A stretch of DNA of 64,000 bases from Gordonia effusa NBRC 100432 (GTDB lineage Bacteria; Actinomycetota; Actinomycetes; Mycobacteriales; Mycobacteriaceae): positions 1 to 64,000 of the forward strand of contig NZ_BAEH01000121.1 in NCBI RefSeq assembly GCF_000241305.1, in the 5' to 3' direction. Under the pieces are notes generated by a model that was given only the letters and a program-made list of their open reading frames with translations, was not told the DNA's origin and made no database searches. A program made the position numbers and the translations under genes. Shown here piece by piece: positions 63,399 to 64,000 of this stretch; within the stretch, counting starts at the first letter, position 1, and every line of letters begins with the position of its first letter.

Positions 63399-64000
63399 TC
63401 ACCGAAACGCCGACGGAAGTACCTGCCGCATCGTCGGCACCCCGGCCACCGACGTCGCGTTCACGACGGCGTCGACGATCGCGTCGGCCACCATATCCGC
63501 AGCGGCGGCACCCAACGCCGCGACCAGCGCGACGTCGGGATTCATCCCGGGCGGCACCAGTGGTGACGGCTCAACGTCGACGACGCCGGTCGCCACCGCG
63601 AACAGGGTGTCACCGTCGAGTGGCGAATGCGCCGGACGGATCGCGCGGGCCAGGCCGTCATGCGCGGCCATCGCGATTCGCTTGGTGGACGCGACGTCGA
63701 GTTTCGCGTCGACCGCGACAACGCCGATCGTCGTATTGAGCACGGTTTGTTTGGCGGAGAGCTCGGCGAGGACCGCGATATCCTCTGCCGACGGAGTCTG
63801 CAAGCCGAATTGCTCTAACGCGGGTTCACTTGCGCCCCAAGGTAATCCAGTCGACTGATCAAGAACATTGCCGACCGGGTTAGCCACCACGAGCGCGCCA
63901 ACGGTCACCCCGGCGGCGGGACCTTCGGAAAGTTTTACACCGGCGGTACCCACGCCGCCCTTGAGACAGCCCGCCCGCGCACCGGCACCGCCGCCGACGC
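63399..64000 (-). CDS. P1-family peptidase (DmpA-like), cut by right edge
   Basis: At least 200 residues of the C-terminal part; the 5' end lies beyond 64000. The frame is open to the window edge with GVGGGAGARAGCLKGGVGTA at its start, comparable to the conserved GGGxGAxxG loop of P1 peptidases, which are Ntn-hydrolase-fold aminopeptidases that autoprocess at a Ser. Later motifs ALVVANPVGNVLD, TTIGVVAVDAKLDVASTKRI and DGDTLFAVATG are typical. Matches M. tuberculosis Rv1333 upstream of mec. Confidence 0.88.
   Translation of the reverse strand, partial: VGGGAGARAGCLKGGVGTAGVKLSEGPAAGVTVGALVVANPVGNVLDQSTGLPWGASEPALEQFGLQTPSAEDIAVLAELSAKQTVLNTTIGVVAVDAKLDVASTKRIAMAAHDGLARAIRPAHSPLDGDTLFAVATGVVDVEPSPLVPPGMNPDVALVAALGAAAADMVADAIVDAVVNATSVAGVPTMRQVLPSAFR

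Overview
The window comes from a mycolic-acid actinobacterium (order Mycobacteriales; a Gordonia-, Williamsia- or Rhodococcus-like genus is my guess, the genus is not provable here). The main evidence is a single-chain 3116-residue FAS-I next to acpS, an MspA-type porin, two lipoprotein L,D-transpeptidases, an Lsr2 protein, and a mec-cysO-cysM-rhomboid-murI-Rv1339-rph-rdgB cluster in the order known from Mycobacterium tuberculosis. The stretch orn / tRNA-His ... ldt / tRNA-Lys ... DUF3618 / bcp ... acpS-fas also recalls the M. tuberculosis segment Rv2511-Rv2524c.

Layout. 1-2.6 kb: a DUF222/HNH gene cut by the left edge, orn and tRNA-His. 2.5-5.8 kb: a small island inserted at the 3' end of tRNA-His, bounded by a perfect 45-bp copy of the tRNA end. 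It carries an MspA-family porin, a broken secreted metallopeptidase (toxin-like) gene and an intact lipoprotein that could be its immunity partner. 5.8-13.4 kb: core genes (zwf, tRNA-Cys, a small secreted protein, a DUF4185 arabinanase-like protein, an acyl-CoA dehydrogenase, an L,D-transpeptidase and an ion/anion permease). 13.5-23.7 kb: a 10-kb defence island inserted at the 3' end of tRNA-Lys, with a 39-bp att duplication and paired 24-bp arm-like repeats inside each end. It encodes a TIR (DUF1863/ThsB-like) + SLATT (DUF4231) pair, unknown genes, a zinc-ribbon protein, a serine resolvase, an Mrr-like nuclease and a BsuBI/PstI-type restriction-modification system. No tyrosine integrase is visible in either island.

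23.7-42.8 kb: a second L,D-transpeptidase, DUF3618, bcp, a TetR regulator, acpS-fas (with an in-frame GSGERSDGGW repeat in FAS), a HIT protein, a cysteine-less rhodanese, a DEAD-box helicase, a FadD15-like acyl-CoA synthetase and an OpgC-like acyltransferase. 42.8-56 kb: a dipeptidase, an SDR, a methyltransferase, three crotonase-family enzymes, TetR, several secreted or membrane proteins, lsr2, a channel-like protein and tRNA-Leu. 57-64 kb: the conserved minus-strand cluster from rdgB to the P1 peptidase. It contains the CysO/CysM/Mec+ cysteine-synthesis module, in which CysO has an unusual eight-residue tail after its Gly-Gly.

Two families of short palindromic elements (73 bp and 69 bp, two copies each) lie in intergenic gaps. 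Tandem repeats built on a GAGCGAAGCGA-like core occur inside fas and at the start of the OpgC-like gene, and a separate 37-bp tandem array lies before rdgB. The most promising material for new biology is the TIR-SLATT operon, the porin/metallopeptidase/lipoprotein module and the extended CysO.
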